Assembly (NCBI RefSeq): GCF_009834125.1
Contig: NZ_CP047146.1
Span: forward strand, 6,751,501-6,815,500
DNA from: Streptomyces sp. GS7
GTDB lineage: Bacteria > Actinomycetota > Actinomycetes > Streptomycetales > Streptomycetaceae
Length of the DNA stretch: 64,000 nt
Direction: 5' to 3'
How positions within the stretch are numbered: the first letter of the stretch is position 1; each line of letters opens with the position of its first letter. This document shows positions 44,632 to 53,153 of this stretch, piece by piece. The notes below the pieces were generated by a model. The model did no database searches and was not told the DNA's origin. It was given only the letters and a program-made list of their open reading frames with translations. Position numbers and translations under genes: made by a program.

Positions 44632-46082
44632 CAGGGGTTGTGGTGGCTGCTCGCCCACACGGTGGGGGTTCGCTGCGCCCAGGGAGCGGCTTGTTCCAGC
44701 TGTCCGGCGAGACGGAAGAGGACGTCCTCGCGTCCGAATCCCGCGGCGAACTGGATGCCGATCGGGAGTCCGGTGGCGAGGTCGGTCTCCAGGGGGACGG
44801 ACATCGCGGGGGTGCCCGCGACATTGAACGCGGCGGTGAAGGGCGAGCGGTGGAGGAGTTGCTTGAGCCAGCCGAGACCGTCGGCGCCCTCGGCACTCCC
44901 GGCGTACGTGCCCAAGGGGACGGGCAGTTCGGGCAGGGTCGGGGTGAGCAGCACGTCGTAGTCGGTGAAGTACTGGCCGATCGCGCGCGCGACGCTGTTG
45001 CGCATCGCGAGCGCGTGGACGAACTCGGCCCCGCTGACCTGTTGTCCGTAGGCGTAACTGGCCAGCATCTCGGGTTCGACAGTGGTGGAGTCGACGGGTC
45101 GTTCGAAAGCCGCGGCGAAGCCGTCGATCCACGTCACCAGATTGGTGCTCCAGAGGCGGGCATTGGCCAGGATGAATTCCTCCCAGCTGACTCCGAGGTC
45201 GACCTGGACTTCTTCCACCCGGTGCCCCAGAGACTCGACGAGTCGTGCGGAGCGGAGTGTGGCGTCGACGACGGTGCCATCGACGGCCCGACCGCCCCAG
45301 GGCCGCGTAAGGAGGCCGATCCGCAGGCTCCCCGGGGAGCGAGTGATCTCCTGTGCGTAGGGCCGCTCCGGCCGCGGGGCGAAATAGGGGTCGCCGACCT
45401 CGGGGCCCTGGACGAGGTCCAGCAGCGCGGCGCTGTCGCGTACCGAGCGGCTGAGCGCGCCGTGGACGGCGAGCCCGTTGAAGACCTCGTCCGCGTCGGG
45501 GCCCATGGAGATCCGACCGCGGGTTGGCTTCAGCCCGAACAGACCGTTGCTGGCCGCGGGAACACGGATGGAGCCCGCTGCGTCGGTGGCATGCGCGATC
45601 GGGACGATGCCCGCGGCGACGGCGGCTCCCGAGCCGCCGCTGGAGCCGCCAGGGCTACGGGTCGGGTCCCAGGGGTTACGGGTGGCGCCGTACAGGACGC
45701 CTTCCGTGGTGGTGCTGTATGCGAACTCCGGAGTTGCCGTGCGTCCGAGCGTCACCAGCCCTGCGCGACGGAAGCGTGCCATGAGCGATGAGTCGGCCCC
45801 GGCGATGTTTCCGGCGGCGATACGGCTGCCCAGCTCCACCCGCTTGCCGGCCATCGCGACGGCAAGGTCCTTGATCAGGAAGGGCACCCCCGCCAGTGGC
45901 GTACTGCCAGGAGCCGGCGTGTCCTGTGCGGGCCAGGTCTCGACGACGGCGTTGATCTGTGGATTCACCACGTCGGACGCCAGCTGGGCGGTCGAGGCGA
46001 GCTCGGCGGGAGTCACTTGGCCGCGAGCCACCAGGTCTGCCAGGCCGACGCCGTCGTAGCTCACGTACTCGGAGAGCTTCAT
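44628..46082 (-). CDS. Amidase (amidase-signature family)
   Basis: A 484-residue amide hydrolase with the Ser-Ser-Lys triad: Lys71 in VPFLIKDLA, cis-Ser147 in SPGGSSGGSG and nucleophile Ser171 in DAAGSIRVPA. The substrate channel and C-terminal region (FNVAGTPAMSVPLE, GLPIGIQFAAGFGRED) match the family. ATG 46082 preferred; the frame is open 18 codons further upstream. The TAG stop is supplied by the terminal repeat of the MITE at 44486-44631. It is divergent from a TetR gene with a strong palindromic operator between. Confidence 0.9.
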   Translation of the reverse strand: MKLSEYVSYDGVGLADLVARGQVTPAELASTAQLASDVVNPQINAVVETWPAQDTPAPGSTPLAGVPFLIKDLAVAMAGKRVELGSRIAAGNIAGADSSLMARFRRAGLVTLGRTATPEFAYSTTTEGVLYGATRNPWDPTRSPGGSSGGSGAAVAAGIVPIAHATDAAGSIRVPAASNGLFGLKPTRGRISMGPDADEVFNGLAVHGALSRSVRDSAALLDLVQGPEVGDPYFAPRPERPYAQEITRSPGSLRIGLLTRPWGGRAVDGTVVDATLRSARLVESLGHRVEEVQVDLGVSWEEFILANARLWSTNLVTWIDGFAAAFERPVDSTTVEPEMLASYAYGQQVSGAEFVHALAMRNSVARAIGQYFTDYDVLLTPTLPELPVPLGTYAGSAEGADGLGWLKQLLHRSPFTAAFNVAGTPAMSVPLETDLATGLPIGIQFAAGFGREDVLFRLAGQLEQAAPWAQRTPTVWASSHHNPC

Positions 46083-46115
46083 TTTCGTCCGTTCAGGAGC
46101 ATCGATATCGGTTGG

Positions 46116-46153
46116 CGATACCGATCGGTACCTCATGAGACCGATCGGTATCG
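46116..46153. promoter_or_regulatory. Double palindromic TetR-type operator
   Basis: CGATACCGATCGGT (46116-46129) and ACCGATCGGTATCG (46140-46153) are perfect inverted copies, 10 bases apart, and each contains the palindrome ACCGATCGGT. The site is 34 bases upstream of the amidase start and about 70 upstream of the TetR gene, so it probably controls both. Confidence 0.8.
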
Positions 46154-46225
46154 TGTGGGACTGAGAGGTACCGTAGCATTGCGGCCAGGGCGGTGGACCG
46201 CCCCACGGGACCGATGAGGGGCCGT

Positions 46226-46831
46226 ATGGCGAACATGGACAGAGCCAGCAGGCAGAGCAGGGTGGCCAAGTTGCCGCCCCGGGAGCGGATCCTCGACGCG
46301 GCGGAGCACCTCTTCTCGCGTGAGGGGATCAAGGCGGTGGGTGTCCAGGCGATCGCCGACCGGGCCGAGACCACCAAGATGGCGCTGTACCGCCATTTCG
46401 CGACCAAGGACGCGCTGGTCGAGGAATGGCTGCGCATCGTCGCAGCCGACTACACCGCTGTGTTCGACCAGTTGGAGGCCGCACACCCCGACGAGCCCCG
46501 GGCGCAGATCCTGGGGATGGCCCGGTTCATCGCCGACGGACTTCCCGAGATTTCCCACCGGGGGTGTCCGTTCATCAACACCATCGCGGAACTGCCCGAC
46601 CGCACCCACCCGGCGCGGCGGCTGATCGAAGCCCATAAGGCCGGCCAGGTGCGCCGGCTCACTGACCTGTGCGCCCGGGCCGGGCTGCCCTATCCGGACG
46701 AGGCGGCCGCGGAGATCACCTTCGCCCTTGAAGGAGCCCAGGTAAGCGCCCAGAACGGAAGCATCGAGCACGCGGGTGAGCGGCTCATGAGGATCGTCGA
46801 GGCTGTCGTGAGCCCGAAGGCCGCCCCGTGA
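46226..46831 (+). CDS. TetR/AcrR-family regulator
   Basis: A 201-residue repressor with helix-turn-helix VQAIADRAETTKMALYRHFA and a helical C-terminal domain (PEISHRGCPFINTIAELPDR, ALEGAQVSAQNGS). I chose ATG 46226 because GAGGGG precedes it; ATG 46214 and GTG 46193 are in frame. Divergent from the amidase gene, with a double palindrome between, so probably its repressor. The ligand may be an amide substrate or product, by inference. Confidence 0.87.
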   Translation: MANMDRASRQSRVAKLPPRERILDAAEHLFSREGIKAVGVQAIADRAETTKMALYRHFATKDALVEEWLRIVAADYTAVFDQLEAAHPDEPRAQILGMARFIADGLPEISHRGCPFINTIAELPDRTHPARRLIEAHKAGQVRRLTDLCARAGLPYPDEAAAEITFALEGAQVSAQNGSIEHAGERLMRIVEAVVSPKAAP

Positions 46832-47044
46832 AGGGTCACGCCACGGAGTGAGGAGGGCACGTAGCTGGGCATGGCAGGAACCCTGCGCAGCTAGTGCGGC
46901 CTTCTGGCAGCCCTGACGCTCGGGAGTGCATGGCCGATGCGAGCGGGTTGAGGGGGTCGTGAAGAGCCTTCGAGCCGCAATCGGACCCGTGGCGGCCGTT
47001 CAGGCCGCGGACCGCAGGTCCGTGACTCCTCCCCCAGCGGTCGG

Positions 47045-47947
47045 TCAATCGAAGCCCTTAACCAAGACGTCCAGTGCGCGCCACGGTACGTTCTCCGGCA
47101 CCCTGCCGTCCTTGACCAGCCGATCGACGGCCGCCCGCACGGCGGCCGCGGTCTCGACCGGTACCTCCCGCACGCCGAACACGGTCTCCAGCGGGGCCGT
47201 GCCCTTGCGGGTCGCATCACCCATGGCGGCGTCGAACCAGCCGTCGGCCAGCTCGCCGAGGTGCCGATCGAATACCGCGAGGATCACCCCGAGTGCGGTT
47301 GCCGAGTTGCCGATCTTGTACGCAGCCCGCGAGGTCTCCAGCGCATCGAGCACCGGCTCGTACTGCTCCAGCCCGGCCACCCACCGCTGGTCCGCCGAGA
47401 CCGTGGAACGCGCGGCGTCGAACGCGGCCTCGGCGCGCTCCAGCTCGTCAGGCAGGAACATCAGCTGCACCGAGGCGAAGTCGAGGTTCGCTTCACCCAG
47501 GCTGGAGACGTCGACCTTCTCCAGCAGGTCCAGGGCCTTGTCGTCCAGACCTGTGTACTGGCGCCACTCGACCGACTCCAGCTCGTCGTACAGCTCCTTG
47601 AGGATCGCCGGGTCGTCCTGGCCGGCTATGGCGTTGTGCGAGAGCTGGAGCGCGATCTGCCGCTGGCGGGGCAGCGGCTCGTCGATCTGCATCCACCAGA
47701 TCGTCTTCAGGCCGGCCTCGATCGCCGCGAGGGTGCGGTGGTTGCCGGACAGCACGATCAGCCGCCCACTCCCGGCGTCGTTCCACACCAGCGGCGTCGA
47801 GGTCAGGTGTCCGTCCCGCTGGATGTTGGCCACCAGCTGCCGGAACTGCTCGTGCGGCAGGAAGCGCGCGTTGACGTCCAGCAGCGTCAGCGTGCGCGGG
47901 TCGCCCTGCACCATCCGCGGCGGGGCAAGTGGCGTCGGCTCGTCCAT
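47045..47947 (-). CDS. ParB-like nuclease-domain protein (phage type)
   Basis: A 300-residue protein with an N-terminal ParB/sulfiredoxin domain (TLTLLDVNARFLPHEQFRQL, RLIVLSGNHRTLAAIEAGL) and a helical C-terminal half (QLSHNAIAGQDDPAILKEL, DYLESVEWR-type segments, AAVRAAVDRLVKDGRVPENV). Such proteins occur beside terminase genes in actinophages. ATG 47947 follows GGGAG. It is 2 bp after the gene at 47950-48855 on the same strand, so the two form a unit. Confidence 0.78.
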   Translation of the reverse strand: MDEPTPLAPPRMVQGDPRTLTLLDVNARFLPHEQFRQLVANIQRDGHLTSTPLVWNDAGSGRLIVLSGNHRTLAAIEAGLKTIWWMQIDEPLPRQRQIALQLSHNAIAGQDDPAILKELYDELESVEWRQYTGLDDKALDLLEKVDVSSLGEANLDFASVQLMFLPDELERAEAAFDAARSTVSADQRWVAGLEQYEPVLDALETSRAAYKIGNSATALGVILAVFDRHLGELADGWFDAAMGDATRKGTAPLETVFGVREVPVETAAAVRAAVDRLVKDGRVPENVPWRALDVLVKGFD

Positions 47948-47949
47948 GG

Positions 47950-48855
47950 TCAGACTCCCGTCTGGGTCGTCGTGGCTCGGGCGCCCCACCGCTTCGCCCA
48001 CGTCTGAAGGGCCTCGTCGAGCGTGTGCCCGCCCACAGCCCCCTGGTACTGGAGCTGAAACTTCCAGCCGTCCTCGTTCGACGGGCCGCGCTTGGTCAGC
48101 CGCAGCAGCCCGCGGTACTTCATGCTCACCGGGTTGTTGCTGAACGCCGTCGTGGACAGAGCCCTGACCCTGCGGGAGAACGCCCGCTGGCACAGCAGCT
48201 GCGTCTCCGCGCTCGTGGCGGCCAGCACGATCAGCTTCGACAGCCGCGGGTAGTCCGTCGGCGCGACGGCGAAGTCGGAGAGCAGGTACGCCTCGTCGGG
48301 CGTGTAGCTGCTCGGCGGCATCGCGAAGACACCCGGAATGCGGCCGACGCCGTCCTTGACCGCGACCGCGAGGTTCGCCGCGCCTGGGGCGATGCGAGGA
48401 TTGAGATACCGCGAACGTATGGCGTTGAACTGGCCCGGCTTGAGCATCGACAGCCTCAGCAGTCCGCCCAGTTCCTCGCCGGCACGCAACCGGGGCGCTC
48501 TGACCGGCTCGATCGGCTGGTGGGGAGCGACGATCTGGGTCGGCGCCTCGCTCGCGTAGACGTAAAAGTACGCCTGTGCCAGCTTCGCGTGCCGCCTGGC
48601 GATGTCGCGTCGCGCCTGCCGCTGCTCAGCAAGGAACACCCGGTCCTGCTCACGGTCATACGCCGTTGCTCGCCTCACCCACGCGTACTGCCGCGACCAC
48701 CGGCCCAACAGTGTCCGCGATGTAAGCAACCCCCGTGCCACCTTCGTGACACTGCGCGCAGGGCCGGGATCGCGATACACCGAGATCGCCTCGAACGCCC
48801 GAGGAGACTCATGGCTCTGGCGCTCCCAGGGATCGACGGCACCACGGCCATCCAC
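47950..48855 (-). CDS. Phage-like protein with terminase-small-subunit-type N-terminus
   Basis: A 301-residue protein. Residues 1-95 resemble the DNA-binding region of phage packaging proteins ([57 protein letters not shown]). The rest is unlike known enzymes and contains AYLLSDFAVAPTDYPRLSKL and MKYRGLLRLTKRGPSNEDG. Two degraded relatives lie at 15545-15884 and 5858-5973. Capsid or portal genes are absent, so it is probably a prophage remnant or an island-borne module with the ParB-like gene. Confidence 0.65.
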   Translation of the reverse strand: MDGRGAVDPWERQSHESPRAFEAISVYRDPGPARSVTKVARGLLTSRTLLGRWSRQYAWVRRATAYDREQDRVFLAEQRQARRDIARRHAKLAQAYFYVYASEAPTQIVAPHQPIEPVRAPRLRAGEELGGLLRLSMLKPGQFNAIRSRYLNPRIAPGAANLAVAVKDGVGRIPGVFAMPPSSYTPDEAYLLSDFAVAPTDYPRLSKLIVLAATSAETQLLCQRAFSRRVRALSTTAFSNNPVSMKYRGLLRLTKRGPSNEDGWKFQLQYQGAVGGHTLDEALQTWAKRWGARATTTQTGV

Positions 48856-49397
48856 CGGTCAGCCTTCTTTCTCTCCACGCGCCACCCAGTTTCAGCCACG
48901 TCCAGGCACAGGAGTACGAATCAAGAGGCGGACCTCAGCCAGCAGTACCCCCGCCTTCGGCCGGTGAACCGTCGGCAAGCATCGCCCGCGCGGCTGGCCT
49001 CCGTGTCGGCGGCGAGCACGCCCTGGCCCTTCGACGGCTCGCACGTGGAGCGCAGATCGCGCCGCATCGATGGAAAGCGCACCCACTACCGTCCGAGGGC
49101 CGCAAAGGCTGCACCGCCGGAGCGGCAACCAGACTGAAGCGGGAGTCTTACGCCAGGACGGGAGCGTCGTGGCTCCGGCCTGCGGACGCTGTTCCTGCAT
49201 AGCGGGCGCTGGGCTCAGGGTGAGGGCATCGGGTGAGCACCCAGCTGCCGCTGCCTGTGCTGCCACCTGCCGGGATTCTTCGGGAGCCGACGTCCACGAA
49301 GCACACGCAGGAGCACACGGGGCCACTTCGCCGACCGGAACGAACTAAAGGAATGCTTAGTATATTTACCCACCAAGCGATCCGAGGGGGATAGTTC
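48856..49397. other. Gene-free region upstream of the bacteriocin-locus regulators
   Basis: No supported gene. Its right end has a local AT-rich segment (ACTAAAGGAATGCTTAG then TATATTTAC, 49344-49369) unusual for this DNA, about 30-50 bases upstream of the response regulator, a good promoter candidate. GAGGGGGA is the ribosome site. Confidence 0.5.
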
Positions 49398-50090
49398 GTG
49401 ATTCGCGTCATGGTTGTCGACGACGAACCGCTGCTGCGGACGGGGATGCAGCACATCTTGCGAGCGGAGCCGGACATCGACGTGCCGGTCACTTGCGAGG
49501 GGTGGGAGGCGGTGGCCGCTGCCGAACAGCATCGCCCTGACGTCGTTCTGCTCGACATCCGGATGCCGCGAGTCGACGGGCTGTCCGTGCTTGCCGGCCT
49601 GCGGGGGCAGGCCGATCCCCCTGTGGTGGCCATGCTGACGACGTTCTCCGCAGATGAGGACATCGCGGCCGCTCTACGGGGCGGAGCGGCGGGCTTCCTT
49701 CTGAAGGACACCGCGCCGCAGGAACTGACCCATGCCGTTCGACTGCTGGCGGCGGGCGGAACCGTGTTGTCGCCGACGGCCGCCGACACGGTTCGGCACG
49801 GTTTCCTCAACTCGGTGGCCAGGGCGCCGCAGAAGGCAGGACACGGCGGTGCAGGCGGCGGGGAGGCCGCAGGCGGGCTGACACAGCGCGAGCGGGATGT
49901 GCTCGCACTGCTCGCGGAGGGCCTGTCCAATGCGGAGATCGGGAAGCGACTGCTGATCAGTTCCTCGACGGCCAAGGATCACGTCAGCGCGATTCTGACA
50001 AAGCTCGGGCTCGCCAACCGCATTCAGGCAGCGGTCTACGCCCATCGGCACGCGGTGATACCGGATAGTCCAGCCCCCGTCAGTGTGTGA
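49398..50090 (+). CDS. NarL/LuxR-family response regulator of the bacteriocin locus
   Basis: A 230-residue regulator: receiver (MVVDDEPLLRTGMQHIL, VVLLDIRMPRVDG with the acceptor Asp, FLLKDTAPQEL) and LuxR helix-turn-helix (LTQRERDVLALLAEGLSNAE, STAKDHVSAILTKLG). A Gly-rich linker of about 20 residues joins them. GTG 49398 follows GAGGGGGA. The kinase start overlaps its stop (TGATG). It probably controls the downstream operon, by position. Confidence 0.92.
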   Translation: MIRVMVVDDEPLLRTGMQHILRAEPDIDVPVTCEGWEAVAAAEQHRPDVVLLDIRMPRVDGLSVLAGLRGQADPPVVAMLTTFSADEDIAAALRGGAAGFLLKDTAPQELTHAVRLLAAGGTVLSPTAADTVRHGFLNSVARAPQKAGHGGAGGGEAAGGLTQRERDVLALLAEGLSNAEIGKRLLISSSTAKDHVSAILTKLGLANRIQAAVYAHRHAVIPDSPAPVSV

Positions 50091-51271
50091 TGAAGCGTTC
50101 ACGTCTCGCGGCCGATGCCGGGACGGTGGCGCTGGCCGCCGTAGAGATCCCCGCGGTGTGGAGCCTGATCGGACCAGTGGAGCTGGTGCTGTACATCGTC
50201 ACCGCCCTGCTGCTCGTGGTGTGGCGCTACTGGCCGGTGCCGGTGCTGCTGCTGACCTTGCCTGCCGCCATGACAGGGCTGCTGCTGGCACCGATGATCG
50301 CGATGTGCCATGTCGCCTTCGGAGTGCGCCGCCGGGCCGTGATCGGGGCCTGTGCGGGACTGCTGTTCGCGGTGGCTCTGGTGCCGTGGCGTCCGATGCA
50401 GACCGAGGTGTGGTCCTACGAGGACGGGCTGCGCGCCGTGATCTCGTCGGCGCTGCTGGCGCTGGGGCCCACAGCGGTCGGGGCGCTGGCCCGTACGCGA
50501 CGTGAACTGGCCGGGCGCCTAGATGAGTTGATGCACAGCCGGGAGCGGGAACGGAAGCTGCTCGCCCGTTCGGCGGTGACGGAGGAGCGGGCGCGTCTTG
50601 CCCGGGAAATGCACGATGTGGTCGCCCACAACATCAGTCTGATCGCTGTGCAGGCGGGGGCCCTGCGGAGCACGGCACACACAGACGCGTCGCGAGAGAC
50701 GGCTTCGACGATCGGGGAGCTGAGCCGCCGCACCCTCCATGAACTGCGGGCGATGGTGAGTGTGCTGCGAAGCGGGGAGGACCCCGGTCGGGCGGGCGCC
50801 CATGAAGGAACGGTTGAAATGGCGGTGGATGGGCCTGGGTTGGCGGAGCTGCCCGCGCTGCTGCGGGTGAGCGGGGACCACGTACGGTACGAGGCCGCGG
50901 TGCCTGCACGTCGTTGGCCGAAGCGGGTGGAGCAGGCCGCATACCGCATCGTTCAGGAGGCGGTGACCAATGCGCTTAAGCACGCGACGGGGGCCTGTGT
51001 CACGGTGGCGTTGCGGGAGAGGGCCGGGAGTGAGGCACTGCTCGTCGAGGTGCGAAACGGTCCCGGGAGCGCGGCGGGGACGGGCGCCGCTGCGTACGGC
51101 GAGGAGAGCCGGCCGCTGCCTTCGTCCGGGTTCGGGCTGATAGGGCTGCGGGAACGGGCCGAAGCCCTCGGAGGGTGGCTGGAGGCGAGGCCGACGGCCG
51201 ACGGCGGCTTCTCGGTGCGGGCGGCTCTGCCGGCTCCGACCGGAGGGACCCCGCCGGTCGGCGGGGTCTGA
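50090..51271 (+). CDS. NarL-type sensor histidine kinase of the bacteriocin locus
   Basis: A 393-residue membrane kinase. Four or five N-terminal helices (VALAAVEIPAVWSLIGPVEL, YIVTALLLVVWRYW, VLLLTLPAAMTGLLLAPMIA, VIGACAGLLFAVALVPW, VISSALLALGPTAVGALA) without a large outer domain, HisKA_3 (RLAREMHDVVAHNISLIAVQ) and HATPase_c (AYRIVQEAVTNALKHATG, GFGLIGLRERAEAL). ATG 50090 shares a base with the regulator stop. An intramembrane-type sensor could detect membrane stress or the peptide itself; this is inference. Confidence 0.92.
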   Translation: MKRSRLAADAGTVALAAVEIPAVWSLIGPVELVLYIVTALLLVVWRYWPVPVLLLTLPAAMTGLLLAPMIAMCHVAFGVRRRAVIGACAGLLFAVALVPWRPMQTEVWSYEDGLRAVISSALLALGPTAVGALARTRRELAGRLDELMHSRERERKLLARSAVTEERARLAREMHDVVAHNISLIAVQAGALRSTAHTDASRETASTIGELSRRTLHELRAMVSVLRSGEDPGRAGAHEGTVEMAVDGPGLAELPALLRVSGDHVRYEAAVPARRWPKRVEQAAYRIVQEAVTNALKHATGACVTVALRERAGSEALLVEVRNGPGSAAGTGAAAYGEESRPLPSSGFGLIGLRERAEALGGWLEARPTADGGFSVRAALPAPTGGTPPVGGV

Positions 51272-51344
51272 GAACAGACGGTCGGCGGATGTACGGGGGC
51301 GTCCCGGCTTGGCAGCATTTCGGGGGTTCGGCCCGAACCACGCC

Positions 51345-51375
51345 GGTCCCGCCTTGAGGAAAGCAAGGCGGGACC
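51345..51375. terminator. Strong hairpin terminator between regulators and bacteriocin operon
   Basis: A perfect 11-bp inverted repeat GGTCCCGCCTT / AAGGCGGGACC with a 9-base loop, 74 bases after the kinase stop. It separates the two-component transcript from the precursor operon, whose promoter must lie between 51376 and 51440. Confidence 0.8.
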
Positions 51376-51456
51376 GACACCCATGGCCATGGGTTTTCCA
51401 GCATAAACACGTCCCCTGAACGCAGGACCGGCACACCCGGTCCTGGGAGGTATGTC

Positions 51457-51726
51457 ATGAAGAAGTCCTTCACTCGCGCGGCCGTCGCAGGCGCGAGCAT
51501 CGCCGTCGCCGGCAGCGCCCTGCTGTTCCTGGGCGTCGCCGCCCCCGCCGTCCTCACCGCGTTCTTCGGCTTCACGTCGGCGCAGGCCACGGGCGCGGCG
51601 ACCGCGATCATGGCTGGTATGGACGTCGCCACCGCGCTGTCCATCTTCGGTGGCGCCACCGCCGTCGGCGGCCTCGGCCTCACCCTGCTGCGCAAGGCCG
51701 TCGGCAAGCAGGCCATCGTCAAGTAA
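51457..51726 (+). CDS. Circular bacteriocin precursor (uberolysin/carnocyclin-like)
   Basis: An 89-residue hydrophobic peptide precursor. The last 55 residues have the saposin-like circular bacteriocin pattern: GFTSAQATGAATAIMAGMDV, then ATALSIFGGATAVGGLG (compare SIISILGGVTVGLSG in carnocyclin A, recalled from memory) and a cationic final helix LLRKAVGKQAIVK. The leader of about 30 residues is long (MKKSFTRAAV, hydrophobic core SIAVAGSALLFLGVAA); the cleavage site is unknown. ATG 51457 follows GGGAGG. A SpoIIM/DUF95 gene and ABC transporters follow, the standard neighbours of such bacteriocins. A simple small membrane protein is the alternative. Confidence 0.75.
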   Translation: MKKSFTRAAVAGASIAVAGSALLFLGVAAPAVLTAFFGFTSAQATGAATAIMAGMDVATALSIFGGATAVGGLGLTLLRKAVGKQAIVK

Positions 51727-51797
51727 CGCCGATTCCGGGGCCGCTGCGTCGCGTAACCGCCGCGCAGCGGCCCCGGTCGTACTCGCCGGGAAGCTCC

Positions 51798-52406
51798 ATG
51801 GCAGCCCTTGAAATCCCCGAACAACACGCCGCACACCGGACCTCGGACGGATCCCCACTCTGGCTCCGGTTCCTGGGCGGGCGCGCACGTCTACTGCGTC
51901 GCCAGCGGACCGCGGTCCTCCTCGGCAATCTGCTGTGGCTGGGGCCCATCGCGGTCGGCTTCGCCGTGGGCGACCGGCTCGACCTCGGCGTCGAGCAGCG
52001 CGCCGCACACGCCGGAGGTCACCTGTGGTGGTCGATCCTCAGCACGAACGCGGGTGTCGCGCTGCTGGCCTTCGCCGGTGTCCTCACGTTTGGCCTGGCC
52101 ACGATCGCCTTCAGCCTGGTGTCCGGGCTACTGACGGGGGTGGGGCTCGGCCAGGCCACGGCGCTCGCCGGGTGGGGCGACCTGGCCCGGCACGTCCTGC
52201 CGCACGCATGGCTGGAACTCCCCTCCATCGGTATAGCCGTTGGCGCTGGTCTGGTACCGCTGATCGCAGTCACCAGCTGGCTGGTCGGCAGGAAGAAGGC
52301 TCGGCCGAAGCTCCAGCACGTGCTCAGCGACTCCTTCGGACTCCTGGGGATGTCGCTCTTTCTGCTCCTCATCGCCGCGACGATCGAGACCTGGGTGAGT
52401 ACCTGA
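51798..52406 (+). CDS. SpoIIM/DUF95-family membrane protein
   Basis: A 202-residue integral membrane protein with five or so helices (AVLLGNLLWLGPIAVGFAVG, ILSTNAGVALLAFAGVLTFG, IAFSLVSGLLTGVGLGQATA, GIAVGAGLVPLIAVTSWLVG, LGMSLFLLLIAATIETWV) and the family motif LPHAWLELPSIGIA. DUF95 proteins are required for maturation, secretion or immunity in known circular bacteriocin operons (AS-48, carnocyclin, circularin). ATG 51798 is 71 bp after the precursor; the stop overlaps the next start (TGATG). Confidence 0.82.
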   Translation: MAALEIPEQHAAHRTSDGSPLWLRFLGGRARLLRRQRTAVLLGNLLWLGPIAVGFAVGDRLDLGVEQRAAHAGGHLWWSILSTNAGVALLAFAGVLTFGLATIAFSLVSGLLTGVGLGQATALAGWGDLARHVLPHAWLELPSIGIAVGAGLVPLIAVTSWLVGRKKARPKLQHVLSDSFGLLGMSLFLLLIAATIETWVST

Positions 52407-53098
52407 TGCACACGTCCCCGTGGGAAACGTCCGCAAAAGTCTCCGCGGACGCGTCCTCCTCTGGAATGACTGCTCCGGCTGTTCCGGCCGGGGCTGCCCC
52501 GCCGACCGCATCACCGGCGTCGTCCGCGCATCCTGCCGACCCGGCCGCCCCCGGGATTCCGCGCGGCGTCACGCTCGCCAGGTGGGCGCAGCTCGGCGGA
52601 CTGACGGCTTGTGTCGTGCTGTTGCCCGTTCTGATGTGGCAGTTCCGGGATCTCTACCGCTCCGAAGCAGTGACCAAGCTGCCTGGGGGAACAGCGGGAC
52701 AGCTGGACGTGGCCGCCTGGGCGGCCTGGGCGGCGAGTTCGCTCTTCAACGGCGTTGCCTACCTCGTGCTGGTCCTGGCGCTCGGGGCACTGGGCGCCGC
52801 CTGCTGCCGCTGGGCAGGCGCCACGGTCGACTTCCGCGGTCTGCGGTGGGCTGTCGGTGCGGTGACTGCCGGCTATCTCGCCCTGCGGCTGGGTGTGTTC
52901 GTACTGCTGTCGCTGGCCGGGGCAAGTGACCGTGCGCTGCTCGACTGGCTCTCCGCCCCCGAGCCGAGCCTGCTGTTGCTCGTGGCCGCTACCGCCGTCG
53001 TACTGGGTCGCGCCGCGCCCGAGCTGAGGCCGCTGCGCAGGGCGGCGTGTGCGACCGCGCCCGCCGCCCTGCTCGGACTGCTCTTCGGCGTGTTGTAA
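52406..53098 (+). CDS. Membrane protein of the bacteriocin operon
   Basis: A 230-residue protein: a polar Ala/Pro/Ser-rich N-terminal 50 residues, then helices at LGGLTACVVLLPVLMW, SSLFNGVAYLVLVLALGALG, VGAVTAGYLALRLGVFVLLS and SLLLLVAATAVVLGRAA, and a final hydrophobic end (ALLGLLFGVL). I do not recognise the family. Coupled to the SpoIIM-like gene by a one-base overlap. Accessory maturation or immunity functions are plausible by position. Confidence 0.7.
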   Translation: MHTSPWETSAKVSADASSSGMTAPAVPAGAAPPTASPASSAHPADPAAPGIPRGVTLARWAQLGGLTACVVLLPVLMWQFRDLYRSEAVTKLPGGTAGQLDVAAWAAWAASSLFNGVAYLVLVLALGALGAACCRWAGATVDFRGLRWAVGAVTAGYLALRLGVFVLLSLAGASDRALLDWLSAPEPSLLLLVAATAVVLGRAAPELRPLRRAACATAPAALLGLLFGVL

Positions 53099-53153
53099 GC
53101 CCGACAACGTCACCATCCGCGCCCGCCCCGCACGAGAAAGCATCCCCCCACCC

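Noticed and set aside
47045..48855. A complete prophage
   Set aside because: Only the ParB-like and terminase-like genes are present; no capsid, portal, tail, lysis or integrase gene is in the window.
48892..49326. A 144-codon minus-strand frame upstream of the bacteriocin regulators
   Set aside because: Compositionally a shadow, no ribosome site, no domain, and it overlaps the likely promoter region.
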